A DNA stretch of 64,000 bases from assembly GCA_020629835.1 (NCBI GenBank), contig JAHDCO010000003.1:33752-97751 (forward strand), read 5' to 3'. The position numbers and the translations under genes were made by a program. Origin of the DNA: Granulosicoccaceae bacterium. Lineage in GTDB: Bacteria; Pseudomonadota; Gammaproteobacteria; Granulosicoccales; Granulosicoccaceae. Each line of letters starts with the position of its first letter. Within the stretch, counting starts at the first letter, position 1. The notes beneath the pieces were generated by a model. That model did not search any database and had not been told where the DNA came from. It saw nothing but the letters and a program-made list of their open reading frames with translations. Below are positions 32,308 through 42,163 of the stretch, piece after piece.

Positions 32308-34122
32308 ATGGCATTGAACCAACCGTTTACACAACTGCAAATAAGAAAAGCCGCCACTGGCTTTTACGAAGGAAATAATCTACAGATTGCCTTATTCAGC
32401 AAGGGAATCATGGTGGCACTCGTTTTATGGGCATTGATTTGGCCAGCAAATGCGAATAGTGTTCTTGGCAGTCTTAACTCAAACCTATTGCAAGGATTCA
32501 ATACTTTCTACATTGTTATCGTTGGACTTTTTGCATTTTTCCTTTTCATTGTTGCAATCATTCCACAAACAGGTAAACGCATTATGGGACGGCCAGGTGA
32601 TGCAAAGGAATTCTCAAATTTCTCCTGGTTTTCCATGATGTTTGGTGCTGGCCTCGGCGTTGGGCTGATGGTGTTCGCTACCGCCGAACCACTGGGTCTT
32701 TGGGGCTCAAATCCATTAACGGTGAGTGGTGAAATCACTGGCAATACCGAAGAAGCGATCCAATCAGCCTATCGCTATACTTTTGCACATTATGGCTTTC
32801 ACGCCTGGTCCATCTACGTCGTTACCGGTTTATCCTTAGCGTACTTTTCCTACACGCGGGGAATGCCACTCACTATTCGCACCGCACTCACACCCTTATT
32901 TGGCAAGTTGATGAATGGGGTTTTAGGCCATTTCGTTGATGTTTTAGGTGTTGTAGCCACCATACTGGGCGTGTCAGTTACCATCGGTTTTGGGGTGTCG
33001 CAGTTCATTGATGGTTTGTATGCCATAACTGGGATGGATTGGATGATGGACACGTCTGGTGGTGTCCCGACACCCAGCACAGTCGGCCTCATTGTTGGCC
33101 TGGCAGTCATTATGGGGTTGTCAATTATTTCCGCTGTGTCCGGAGTTGGGCGCGGCGTGAAATATTTGTCGAACCTTAATCTTGTCCTTTCACTGATCCT
33201 GCTAATGACATTCATCATCTTCGGATCATTTCTATTTGCAATGACAACCTATGCAACCGCATTGGTTGACTATATCTGGCATTTTATCTCGCTTAGCTTT
33301 GGTGCTTTCGGGCCACAGTCAGCCTCTGACTTTTACGCAGCATTACCCGCTGAAGCAGCACCGTTCGCTGATAGCTTGCGCGCTGGTGCGACCAACGCGT
33401 GGGGGTCATTCGATGGTTTTCGAACTGGCCTTGAAGGAGAAGCAGCAAGTCTGCCTGACGAAGTTCTAAGAGCAACATACGCGGCTGGTGAAGCTGGACG
33501 GCAATTCAGCTGGCAGGCAGCCTGGACAACTTTCTACTGGGCATGGTGGATAGCGTTCTCACCATTCGTTGGACTTTTTCTGGCGCGAATTTCAAAAGGA
33601 CGTTCTGTGCGAGAGTTTATCGTAGGTTGTGTGTTCGCACCCGCACTCGTCTGCTTTGCCTGGATGACCATTTTGGGCGGAACCGCAATCGACCTCGAAC
33701 TCTCCGGTGGCGCCAGTGGCGCAATCATTGGTGCATCCAATACGGCCAAACTGTTCGTCACATTGGGAGAAATGATATCAGGCGGATTTCTGACAGGAAT
33801 CACTATTATGTGTGTCGTGCTCATCATGACTTTCCTGGTGACATCGGCAGACTCAGGTATTCTGGTGATGAATACGATTATGTCTGGAGGTGAACAGGAA
33901 ACTGGCATAAAGCACAGAATCGTCTGGGGATTGGTGCTTACCTTTGTTATTGGAACATTACTCATTGCCGGCAAAACCAACGGTGGAGCCGATCCAATGG
34001 AAGCGCTAAAAAGTGCGATGATCATTGGCGCGTTGCCGTTTACCATGGTGATGGGGCTTATGTGCATATCGCTGGCTAAGGCGCTATACAGAGATGGTAT
34101 GCGCGACAAACAAAATGGTTAG
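32308..34122 (+). CDS. BCCT-family betaine/carnitine/choline transporter
   Basis: 604 residues, about 12 hydrophobic helices. The substrate/sodium motif FGAGLGVGLMVFATAEPLGLW sits near residue 115, and the Trp-rich segment TTFYWAWWIAFSPFVGLFLA is the BCCT signature helix 8, where quaternary amines are held by aromatic residues. A segment of roughly 75 residues rich in Ala and Gly precedes that helix, longer than in BetP. It imports a betaine-like compound with Na+ or H+. It is the last gene of the operon with the dehydrogenase, M19-like, 559-residue and DUF3726 genes, so it probably brings in their substrate. Confidence 0.93.
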   Translation: MALNQPFTQLQIRKAATGFYEGNNLQIALFSKGIMVALVLWALIWPANANSVLGSLNSNLLQGFNTFYIVIVGLFAFFLFIVAIIPQTGKRIMGRPGDAKEFSNFSWFSMMFGAGLGVGLMVFATAEPLGLWGSNPLTVSGEITGNTEEAIQSAYRYTFAHYGFHAWSIYVVTGLSLAYFSYTRGMPLTIRTALTPLFGKLMNGVLGHFVDVLGVVATILGVSVTIGFGVSQFIDGLYAITGMDWMMDTSGGVPTPSTVGLIVGLAVIMGLSIISAVSGVGRGVKYLSNLNLVLSLILLMTFIIFGSFLFAMTTYATALVDYIWHFISLSFGAFGPQSASDFYAALPAEAAPFADSLRAGATNAWGSFDGFRTGLEGEAASLPDEVLRATYAAGEAGRQFSWQAAWTTFYWAWWIAFSPFVGLFLARISKGRSVREFIVGCVFAPALVCFAWMTILGGTAIDLELSGGASGAIIGASNTAKLFVTLGEMISGGFLTGITIMCVVLIMTFLVTSADSGILVMNTIMSGGEQETGIKHRIVWGLVLTFVIGTLLIAGKTNGGADPMEALKSAMIIGALPFTMVMGLMCISLAKALYRDGMRDKQNG

Positions 34123-34138
34123 AACGTAAATCGCGATG

Positions 34139-34180
34139 CAAAACCACCTTCTGAGCGCAATGCCAGGGGTGGTTTTGTTG
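34139..34180 (+). terminator. Terminator of the BCCT operon
   Basis: Stem AAAACCACC (34140-34148) / GGTGGTTTT (34168-34176) followed by GTTG, 17 bp after the BCCT stop. A-tract and T-tract are part of the stem, as in bidirectional terminators. Confidence 0.75.
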
Positions 34181-34513
34181 TGGATTTGGCGTATACACAT
34201 CATTGTTGCTATAGCAACCCAGGATGGTGGCTAATGGGTTAAGGGTGAAAATCTATACGATGTTCAGTTTTGCTTTGTTGTTAAGCCTGATTTATGAATT
34301 TAGACCAACGTAAGCAATTACTGACTTTTCGCGTCTGATTTAAAATCATCTTGAGTCAACAATACAGCTACCCTTATTGTTACCCGATTAAACACAAATT
34401 CATATGCTAGGTCGATCTCTAATCTCAGTATCGATAAGCTGAAATAGCATTCAGTGAGAAACCAATCGGCATAGACAGAGTAGCTCACTCGAATTTTTCA
34501 GAGTACAGTCACC
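34181..34513. other. Non-coding gap between the BCCT terminator and radC
   Basis: 333 bp without a credible gene. The only structure seen is a perfect 14-bp palindrome GTTGCTATAGCAAC at 34205-34218. Both neighbours end here, so no promoter is expected. Confidence 0.6.
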
Positions 34514-35188
34514 TTACATCAACCCACGCTCCGCTAGCGACGTCTGAACCCCTTGCCCAATAATTAAATGATCAAGCACCCGCACATCAATCAGTGCTAA
34601 GGCATCGGTTAACTTTTGCGTCAGTCGTACATCAGTATCGGAGGGCTCGGCAACACCACTGGGGTGGTTATGAGCAAAGATGACGGCAGCGGCATTGCTC
34701 TTTAAGCAACACTTCACTACTTCCCTTGGGTACACGGCAGCACTGTCTATAGTGCCGCGAAAGAGTTCACTAAACTTTATGACCCGATGTCGGTTATCCA
34801 GAAAGAGCCCACAGAAAACTTCGTGTGGCCGACCCGCTAATTCAGAAGACAAATATCGACGAACCGAATCTGGGGAACTAAGCGCATCACCTCGGTTTAT
34901 TTCTGAATACAGCTCGCGCCGGACCAGTTCCCTCATCGCTTGAAATGTGGTGAATCGAGCGGTTCCTAAACCTGCACATTCTTCAAAATGTGATAACTCC
35001 GCATCGAGTAAAGCACCCAACGAACCAAAGTGATTGATGCAGCGCCGCGAAAAGTCCATTACAGGTTCGCCCGGGCGGCCGGTCTGCAAAAGCAAGGCAA
35101 GTAATTCAACATCGGATAACGCTCCCGCGCCTAACCGCAATAACTTCTCGCGCGGCAACTCAACGGTTCTCTCTACCTTATCTGCCAT
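34514..35188 (-). CDS. radC: RadC family JAB-domain protein
   Basis: 224 residues from ATG 35188, which has GGAGG 8 bp upstream; an in-frame start at 35215 lacks this. The N-terminal helix-hairpin-helix region PREKLLRLGAGALSDVELLA is followed by the JAMM metalloprotease-like motif: Glu in KFSELFRG and AHNHPSGVAEPSDTD. Despite the name, a direct role in DNA repair is not established. It sits divergently upstream of coaBC, the arrangement common in gammaproteobacteria, but rpmB/rpmG, often found near, are absent. Confidence 0.92.
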   Translation of the reverse strand: MADKVERTVELPREKLLRLGAGALSDVELLALLLQTGRPGEPVMDFSRRCINHFGSLGALLDAELSHFEECAGLGTARFTTFQAMRELVRRELYSEINRGDALSSPDSVRRYLSSELAGRPHEVFCGLFLDNRHRVIKFSELFRGTIDSAAVYPREVVKCCLKSNAAAVIFAHNHPSGVAEPSDTDVRLTQKLTDALALIDVRVLDHLIIGQGVQTSLAERGLM

Positions 35189-35475
35189 TTTGCAACCTCC
35201 CTGTTGCAGGCTCACTTATTTTATCGGGCGAAATATAAGCGCATCGAAAGCCAAACACGAACTCCCAACCGAATCCACGGTAACAACTTAGCTGTGCAAG
35301 CTACAGGTTCTAATTCCTGAAATTGTATGAGACTTTTCTGATACTAAAGCTCAAGACCCCGTCACAACCGGCGCAACCATTGCTTATAGATCGCCATGGT
35401 TAAGGAACCTCGAACAACTCTTGCAGTCAGTAAGGTACCCCTGAATTCAAACCACCCTGACTGATACCATGGGCC

Positions 35476-36720
35476 ATGGCAGCATTAACCTCTAAAAAAA
35501 TTCTGTTGGGCATCACCGGCGGCATCGCAAGCTACAAATCGGCCATTCTTGCCAGACGTTTGCAGGATGCGGGCGCTGACGTACGCGTGGTCATGACCGA
35601 TGGCGCGCAAGCGTTTATCACGCCCTTAACCTTGCAGGCATTAACTGGAAACCCAGTACACACGGAATTGCTGGACGAAGCCGCTGAGGCCGGCATGGGG
35701 CATATTGAACTGGCGCGCTGGGCCGACGCCATTCTGATTGCTCCGGCCAGTGCCAACACCCTTGCGCGGCTGGCGAACGGACTAGCCGATGATTTACTGG
35801 GCACGCTGTGCTTGGCCACGCGCTCGCCGATATTTGTGGCACCCGCCATGAACCATCAAATGTGGGCGCATGCGGCCACACAGGCAAACACACAAACGCT
35901 CATTGAGCGCGGCGTGACTGTATTGGAACCCGATTCAGGTCATCAGGCCTGCGGTGAAACCGGTTCGGGCCGAATGCCAGAGCCTGAAGATTTAACTCAG
36001 CAAATCATTGACTGGTTTGCGCGTGGCGGATCCCCTGACCAAAGCCACGTCATTAGCCATGCAACAAACCTTGCGAACAAGCGCGTGCTGATAACTGCTG
36101 GTCCAACGGTAGAACCGATTGACCCGGTGCGCTACATCAGTAATCACAGCTCCGGCAAGATGGGTTATGCCATCGCGGAAGCGGCTGCCGCCGCGGGGGC
36201 GACCGTTACTCTGGTTAGCGGCCCCACCCAGCTATCGACACCGCCAGGCGTCACCCGCATTGACGTACAACAGGCCAATGACATGTTGGATGCCGTGCTC
36301 TCGCACGTACCAGGCAGCGATGTCTTTATCGCGGTAGCCGCCGTGGCCGATTACCGAATGGCCGCTATAGCCGATGAAAAAATTAAGAAAAACAGCGATG
36401 AGATGACACTGACCCTGGTCAAAAATCCTGACATTTTAAAAACCGTCGCACAACGCGCTGATCGCCCATATTGCGTTGGTTTTGCCGCTGAAACCGAACA
36501 CGTTGAGAAGCACGCCAGAGGGAAGCTTCTCCGCAAGAATCTGGACATGATTGCGGCTAATCATGTGGGTCAAAGCGATGCCCCCGTATTTGGTAGTGAC
36601 AGCAACGCGTTGGATGTGTATTGGGGTGACGACGGCCATCAGCACATTGCCAGAGCACCGAAAAACGACGTGGCGGCGGCGTTATTGGCTATAGTGGCAG
36701 ACCAACTAAACCCCACTTAA
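35476..36720 (+). CDS. coaBC: Bifunctional phosphopantothenoylcysteine decarboxylase / phosphopantothenate-cysteine ligase
   Basis: 414 residues. The CoaC half: KKILLGITGGIASYKSA (FMN site), catalytic His in MGHIELARWADA, PAMNHQMW and the Cys-containing lid HQACGETGSGRM. The CoaB half begins around 200 with KRVLITAGPTVEPIDPVRYISN, and carries the KIKK element with the conserved Lys and VGFAAETE. It makes 4'-phosphopantetheine precursor in coenzyme A synthesis, in the cytosol. It starts a run with dut, algC and argB on the same strand, 42 bp before dut. Confidence 0.95.
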   Translation: MAALTSKKILLGITGGIASYKSAILARRLQDAGADVRVVMTDGAQAFITPLTLQALTGNPVHTELLDEAAEAGMGHIELARWADAILIAPASANTLARLANGLADDLLGTLCLATRSPIFVAPAMNHQMWAHAATQANTQTLIERGVTVLEPDSGHQACGETGSGRMPEPEDLTQQIIDWFARGGSPDQSHVISHATNLANKRVLITAGPTVEPIDPVRYISNHSSGKMGYAIAEAAAAAGATVTLVSGPTQLSTPPGVTRIDVQQANDMLDAVLSHVPGSDVFIAVAAVADYRMAAIADEKIKKNSDEMTLTLVKNPDILKTVAQRADRPYCVGFAAETEHVEKHARGKLLRKNLDMIAANHVGQSDAPVFGSDSNALDVYWGDDGHQHIARAPKNDVAAALLAIVADQLNPT

Positions 36721-36762
36721 AGCCTGTGCCCGGTGCGGTGCGGGCGGAGAGCTTTTCCCGCA

Positions 36763-37218
36763 ATGCACACCATCGAATACAAAATTCTAGACCCCAGAGT
36801 GGGGCAAAGTATTCCATTACCTGAATACGCAAGCGAAGGCTCTGCCGGCCTGGATTTGCGCGCCTGTTTAGATGACACACTCACATTAGCGCCTGGCAGT
36901 ACTATCCTCATACCCACCGGATTGGCCATCTACATTGCAAACCCTGCTTACGCTGGCATGATTTTGCCGCGTTCGGGGCTGGGTCATAAGCACGGTATTG
37001 TGCTCGGTAATTTAGTGGGCCTGATTGATTCGGATTACCAGGGGCAGTTATTTGTTTCGTGTTGGAACCGCGGCGACACCGCGTTTGACATTGAGGTGGG
37101 CACACGTATCGCCCAACTGGTGATCGTACCGGTGGTGCAAGTGGCGTTTTCTGCGGTTACCGACTTCAGTGAAACCGATCGAGGTGAAGGCGGCTTCGGT
37201 TCTACCGGGAAAGTCTAA
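36763..37218 (+). CDS. dut: dUTP diphosphatase
   Basis: 151 residues from ATG 36763 ([12 protein letters not shown]); a GTG/ATG extension of 10 codons upstream is unlikely for the family. The five dUTPase motifs are present: [39 protein letters not shown] and the C-terminal [10 protein letters not shown] that closes over the nucleotide. A homotrimeric cytosolic enzyme that turns dUTP into dUMP, preventing uracil incorporation and feeding thymidylate synthesis. Confidence 0.96.
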   Translation: MHTIEYKILDPRVGQSIPLPEYASEGSAGLDLRACLDDTLTLAPGSTILIPTGLAIYIANPAYAGMILPRSGLGHKHGIVLGNLVGLIDSDYQGQLFVSCWNRGDTAFDIEVGTRIAQLVIVPVVQVAFSAVTDFSETDRGEGGFGSTGKV

Positions 37219-37305
37219 GCCGGGTTTCAGCCATTCAGGCACGACAAATGAATGGTTTGAGCCTATAACTTTATTACCGCTTTTACCCTTAAAAACGAGC
37301 AAGCC

Positions 37306-38682
37306 ATGAGCCTGACACCCGAGATTTTTCGCGCATACGACATCCGTGGCGTTGTTGCCGATGCCCTGACACCTGATGCAGTCAGACAAATCGGGCAAGC
37401 CTTCGGCAGTGAATGCCGGGATCGCGGTATCCAAACAGCGGTGGTTGCACGAGACGGCCGGGTATCTGGCCCAGAACTTATTCAAGTGTTAGCCGAAGGC
37501 ATCCAGTCTGCCGGCGTCGACGTTATCGACATTGGTATGGTACCCACACCGGTACTGTATTACGCCACGTTCAAGCTGGAGACGGGCACGGGCGTGATGG
37601 TGACCGGTAGCCACAACCCACCCGAGTACAACGGCTTGAAAATGGTACTAGACGGTGCGGCGTTGTTCGGAGACGGTATTCAAGCGTTATATCAGCGCAT
37701 CGTCGACGGCAACCTGTCCTCCGGCAATGGGTCGCACAGTACCGCTGATTTGATGGACGACTACTTACAGCGCATTTTGGGCGATGTAAAACTCAAACGC
37801 CCCATGAAGATTGCCTACGACTGCGGTAACGGTGTCACCGGTGTTTGTGCACCACAGCTTTTCGAAGGTATGGGTTGCGAAGCCACACCTCTGTTTACCG
37901 AAGTGGATGGTAACTTCCCAAACCACCATCCGGACCCGGCCAAGCTCGACAACTTGCAAGACTTGATTGACGAAGTAAAGACGAACAACTTAGAACTTGG
38001 CCTTGCGTTCGATGGTGATGGCGACCGTGTTGGCGTTGTAGACAACGAAGGCAATGTGATCTGGCCGGATCGCCAGATGATTTTGTACGCACGCGATGTG
38101 CTGTCGCGCAACCCGGGTGCACGCATCATTTATGACGTGAAGTGTTCCAAAGTATTGCCCGAAGCCATCGAGGCCGCAGGCGGCGAAGCGGACATGTGGA
38201 AAACCGGCCATTCATTTATCAAGGCTCGGATTAAAGAAACCGGTGCATTGCTCGGCGGTGAAATGAGCGGCCACGTATTTTTTAAAGAGCGATGGTACGG
38301 CTTCGACGATGCCCTGTACGCCGCTGGCCGACTGCTTGAGATTCTGTCCGCCGATGATCGCCCTGTGAGCGAAATCTTTGGTGAGATTCCGAACAGCATT
38401 AACACGCCGGAGCTGGGTGTCACCTTGGATGTGGACGGTGCACAGCACACGTTCATTGAGAAATTTGTCGAAAACGCCAGTTTTGATGGCGCAAAGCTCA
38501 CCACCATTGACGGCGTGCGTGCCGATTACCCCGACGGCTGGGGCTTGGTCCGTGCATCCAACACCACACCATCGTTGGTGATTCGCTTTGAAGCCGATAC
38601 CGAAGAGGCGTTAACCCGCATTCAAGAGGAATTTCGGGCCGCTATGCAGAACACAGACAGCAGTGTCACAATACCGTTCTAA
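37306..38682 (+). CDS. algC: Phosphomannomutase/phosphoglucomutase AlgC-type
   Basis: 458 residues. FRAYDIRGVV near the start, the phosphoserine loop VTGSHNPPEYNGLKM, the metal-binding loop AFDGDGDRVG, the sugar-specificity loop GEMSGHVFF and the C-terminal phosphate-binding RASNTTPSLVIRFE. It interconverts hexose 1- and 6-phosphates for LPS and exopolysaccharide precursors. The 87-bp gap after dut contains a short dyad only. The stop is 46 bp before argB, with a strong hairpin in between. Confidence 0.94.
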   Translation: MSLTPEIFRAYDIRGVVADALTPDAVRQIGQAFGSECRDRGIQTAVVARDGRVSGPELIQVLAEGIQSAGVDVIDIGMVPTPVLYYATFKLETGTGVMVTGSHNPPEYNGLKMVLDGAALFGDGIQALYQRIVDGNLSSGNGSHSTADLMDDYLQRILGDVKLKRPMKIAYDCGNGVTGVCAPQLFEGMGCEATPLFTEVDGNFPNHHPDPAKLDNLQDLIDEVKTNNLELGLAFDGDGDRVGVVDNEGNVIWPDRQMILYARDVLSRNPGARIIYDVKCSKVLPEAIEAAGGEADMWKTGHSFIKARIKETGALLGGEMSGHVFFKERWYGFDDALYAAGRLLEILSADDRPVSEIFGEIPNSINTPELGVTLDVDGAQHTFIEKFVENASFDGAKLTTIDGVRADYPDGWGLVRASNTTPSLVIRFEADTEEALTRIQEEFRAAMQNTDSSVTIPF

Positions 38683-38695
38683 CGACGAATACAGG

Positions 38696-38721
38696 CAGCG
38701 CTGAGCTTTTGCTCGGCGCTG
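38696..38721 (+). promoter_or_regulatory. Hairpin immediately before the argB start codon
   Basis: CAGCGCTGAGC and GCTCGGCGCTG form an 11-bp stem (one G-T pair) with a TTTT loop, ending 7 nt before the argB TTG. It occupies the place where a Shine-Dalgarno sequence would sit. No T-run follows, so it is not a terminator. Possible translational control of argB. Confidence 0.5.
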
Positions 38722-38725
38722 ATGA

Positions 38726-39598
<873 letters not shown>

Positions 39599-39618
39599 CG
39601 TTTACTGTAACCTGTAGT

Positions 39619-39666
39619 TGCGCCTCATACGCGTTGTGAGGTAATCATCGTTGTATATGAGGCGCA
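39619..39666. repeat. Inverted repeat downstream of argB
   Basis: TGCGCCTCATA (39619-39629) and TATGAGGCGCA (39656-39666), a perfect 11-bp dyad with a 26-nt loop, 21 bp after the argB stop. It lacks a T-run; likely a transcript 3'-end stabiliser or factor-dependent termination site. Confidence 0.5.
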
Positions 39667-39858
39667 TATCTATCGGGTTCATGGTTGAGTTAGCCGTCAG
39701 TCTTTGGCAAAGCAACCAGTAACATCAGAAAAGCGTTCTGTTATTGAAAAGTAATATCGATTTCCAGAGTATCTCTTTTAAAGCTTTGGCTACGTAGGAA
39801 TTCGAATCGACCCGGCATAGACTACTAAGGATCGATATGCTTGCGTAAATCCACCAGA

Positions 39859-40377
39859 TTAGGTTCGGATATGCCTCAGTGCCGCTCCACCGCTGTTGCC
39901 CTCGGACGATGTTGGAGTTGGTAACTTAATATTGAATTCTGATCTAATTTCATTGAGCGGACGATCTAAGTATACCTTGAATTCATTAGCTGGCCACTGC
40001 TTGAACATTTTTCTAGACCGATTGAATATTCCAACAAGAGTCGGTATTGCTTTGAGCCATCTCTTAACAAGTTTTCTATGTCCAATTTGCTTTAATACCG
40101 CCTTGTGGTCCATATGACGATTTACAGAGTGCATTTCTCGTACTGTCATTGTGGTGCCAAATATTGTCCAAACATGCGCCGATATTTCACCGCTAAGGTT
40201 GGTCGGACAAGCAAATAAAACATGGATTACATCATGGACCTCAATGGTGTTAAGTAGATCTTCAGATACATTTTCAGTAGCATCACCATCCGCTCCTTCA
40301 GCTGCTCGTAATTCTTGGATGCCCTGCAGTAAAGTCTGAGAACTGGATGGATTGATATAGTTGAGTCTTCTTGCCAT
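39859..40377 (-). CDS. Coq4-like protein (HDxxHx11E motif)
   Basis: 172 residues from ATG 40377, preceded by TAGGAG at the right distance; the frame is open further upstream but without a better start. The key feature is HDVIHVLFACPTNLSGE: His-Asp-x-x-His, then exactly 11 residues, then Glu, the zinc-binding motif of Coq4, a scaffold/decarboxylating factor of ubiquinone synthesis. Outside the motif the similarity to Coq4 is weak and the tail (LPTPTSSEGNSGG) is unstructured. Bacterial members of this superfamily are mostly uncharacterised. It is monocistronic, with no link to ubi genes in position. Confidence 0.6.
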   Translation of the reverse strand: MARRLNYINPSSSQTLLQGIQELRAAEGADGDATENVSEDLLNTIEVHDVIHVLFACPTNLSGEISAHVWTIFGTTMTVREMHSVNRHMDHKAVLKQIGHRKLVKRWLKAIPTLVGIFNRSRKMFKQWPANEFKVYLDRPLNEIRSEFNIKLPTPTSSEGNSGGAALRHIRT

Positions 40378-40562
40378 GCTAACTCCTAATGAATTGTTAG
40401 TCGTAATTACCATAATCACATATATGCCAGCCCTTGGCTGAAAGACAGCATAAATAGAAGAATCTGACATCACTAAATGTCGGTGATTGGTACGGCTAAC
40501 TCTGCCACTAAGACTCTTGAAAAGGCCCCTAGCTATTGGCTGTAAGCTATTTGCCTTGCTTA

Positions 40563-41177
40563 CTACTGAGGTCGGTAGTTCTTCAGCTCGCGATAACGCA
40601 CTAAATCGGCTTCGAATTTTTGAGCCACGTCCGCCCGCTCGGCCGCCTTTGCATCAATCAAAGACCAGGCGTTTTCGATATTACGTTGTATGCTCTTTTG
40701 CTCTTCGTACAACGATGTCTGCGCTTGTCCTTCGCCGCGATTCTGTTCTTGCATCATAACGCGCTTATCCACCACGTTTAAGCGATCTGACAAGATTCGG
40801 ATGCGATCATCCAGCCGGCTGATCAGCCCATCAATCATACCCACGCGATCATCTCGCGTACGAATCAAATCATCTTCGGTGGTAAAGGTGGCCAGAAGAG
40901 CTCGGTCTCGAATTTTTGCGAGTTCTACTTCACGCTGTTTCGAGCGCTCAATTCGACGCTCTTCCCGGCTTTTAACTTCCTGCAGCACCACGCCCTGGTT
41001 ATTGAGAACCGAGTGTCCGGAGTCCTGATCCGAGTTCGGTGCACGATCCTGGTAGGTAACCAAACCATCGCTGTTAAGCCGGTACACTTTTTCAGCGTAA
41101 GCGGGCTGCAGAATGGCAGTAATCATCCATACCGCCGCAACGGAGGTAACTGCATTAAGAAGTTGGCATCCTTTCAT
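40563..41177 (-). CDS. Periplasmic coiled-coil protein with DUF4124-like N-terminus
   Basis: 204 residues. Sec signal peptide ending QPAYAEK, followed by VYRLNSDGLVTYQDRAPN, which matches the start of DUF4124 domains (VYRW-D-x-G-x-V-x-YSDxPP). The rest is strongly helical and charged (SREERRIERSKQREVELAKI, SRLDDRIRILSDRLNVVDKR) and is predicted to form a coiled coil. Function unknown; probably a cell-wall-associated or envelope structural protein in the periplasm. Single gene, divergent from exonuclease III with a 172-bp gap. Confidence 0.72.
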   Translation of the reverse strand: MKGCQLLNAVTSVAAVWMITAILQPAYAEKVYRLNSDGLVTYQDRAPNSDQDSGHSVLNNQGVVLQEVKSREERRIERSKQREVELAKIRDRALLATFTTEDDLIRTRDDRVGMIDGLISRLDDRIRILSDRLNVVDKRVMMQEQNRGEGQAQTSLYEEQKSIQRNIENAWSLIDAKAAERADVAQKFEADLVRYRELKNYRPQ

Positions 41178-41349
41178 TGGAGATCACAGCGAAGAGCGTC
41201 TGATAGAGACCGTATCGGCGAGGGCTTTGTGTGCTGTAGCCACGAACCGCTCACGTTGATTCGGTTTTATAGAACTCGCACACACTTAAGCACTCTCGGC
41301 AAGTTTTTGTGAAGCAGCGCACACCAACCGTGTTGTGTAGACTGCACGC

Positions 41350-42132
41350 ATGCGCATCATTACTTTTAACGCTAACGGCATCCGATCAGCGGCAAAAAAA
41401 GGCTTTTTCACCTGGTTAAGCCGCCAACGCGCCGATGTAGTTTGCATCCAGGAAACCAAAGCCCAGGCCCATCAACTCACCGATTCAGTGTTTCATCCCA
41501 AAGTATTTAAAAGCTATTTTCACGACGCTGAGAAAAAAGGCTATAGCGGCACGGCAATCTACACACGCCACAACCCAACACGAGTCATCACGGGCTTAGG
41601 TATCGACTGGATTGATCGTGAAGGTCGCTATTTGGAAGTGCAGTTTAATAACGTCTCTGTGGTGTCGTTGTACCTACCCTCTGGCACAACCGGAGATGTA
41701 AGACAGGATTACAAATACCGCTTCATGGACGAATTACTGCCCCGCTTACGCAAGCGACGCAAACGTGGAGATTCATTAGTTATCTGTGGTGACTGGAACA
41801 TTGCCCATCACAATGAAGACATTCGTAATTGGCGTGGTAACAAGAAGAATTCGGGGTTTTTGCCTGAAGAGCGCGCCTGGTTAACTCAGCTGTTCGATGA
41901 AGAAGGCTATTGCGATTCGTTTCGCTTATTGCCGCAAAAAGAGCACGAGTATTCGTGGTGGTCACAACGCGGGGGTGCCAGGGACAATAACGTTGGTTGG
42001 CGTATTGACTATCAGGTTATCTCGGAAGATTTAAAACCGACGCTATCCAAAACCCGAATCTATCGTGACAAGCGCTTTTCCGATCACGCGCCTTGCGTAC
42101 ACGACTATGACTTCACCATTGATGCAACCTAA
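41350..42132 (+). CDS. xth: Exodeoxyribonuclease III (AP endonuclease)
   Basis: 260 residues. The EEP-fold motifs are complete: TFNANGIRSA, CIQETKAQ (metal Glu), YLPSGTTG, CGDWNIAHHNEDI (Asp/Asn pair), WRIDYQVIS and the catalytic SDHAP. It cuts DNA at abasic sites and removes 3' blocking groups in base-excision repair. Length normal. Its neighbours are unrelated. Confidence 0.93.
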   Translation: MRIITFNANGIRSAAKKGFFTWLSRQRADVVCIQETKAQAHQLTDSVFHPKVFKSYFHDAEKKGYSGTAIYTRHNPTRVITGLGIDWIDREGRYLEVQFNNVSVVSLYLPSGTTGDVRQDYKYRFMDELLPRLRKRRKRGDSLVICGDWNIAHHNEDIRNWRGNKKNSGFLPEERAWLTQLFDEEGYCDSFRLLPQKEHEYSWWSQRGGARDNNVGWRIDYQVISEDLKPTLSKTRIYRDKRFSDHAPCVHDYDFTIDAT

Positions 42133-42163
42133 AAAACATCCCGTAAGTGCGGTTATTTGCTCG

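Noticed and set aside
39775..39830. tRNA-like TTCGAATC sequence
   Set aside because: No cloverleaf can be drawn around it; no acceptor or anticodon stems.
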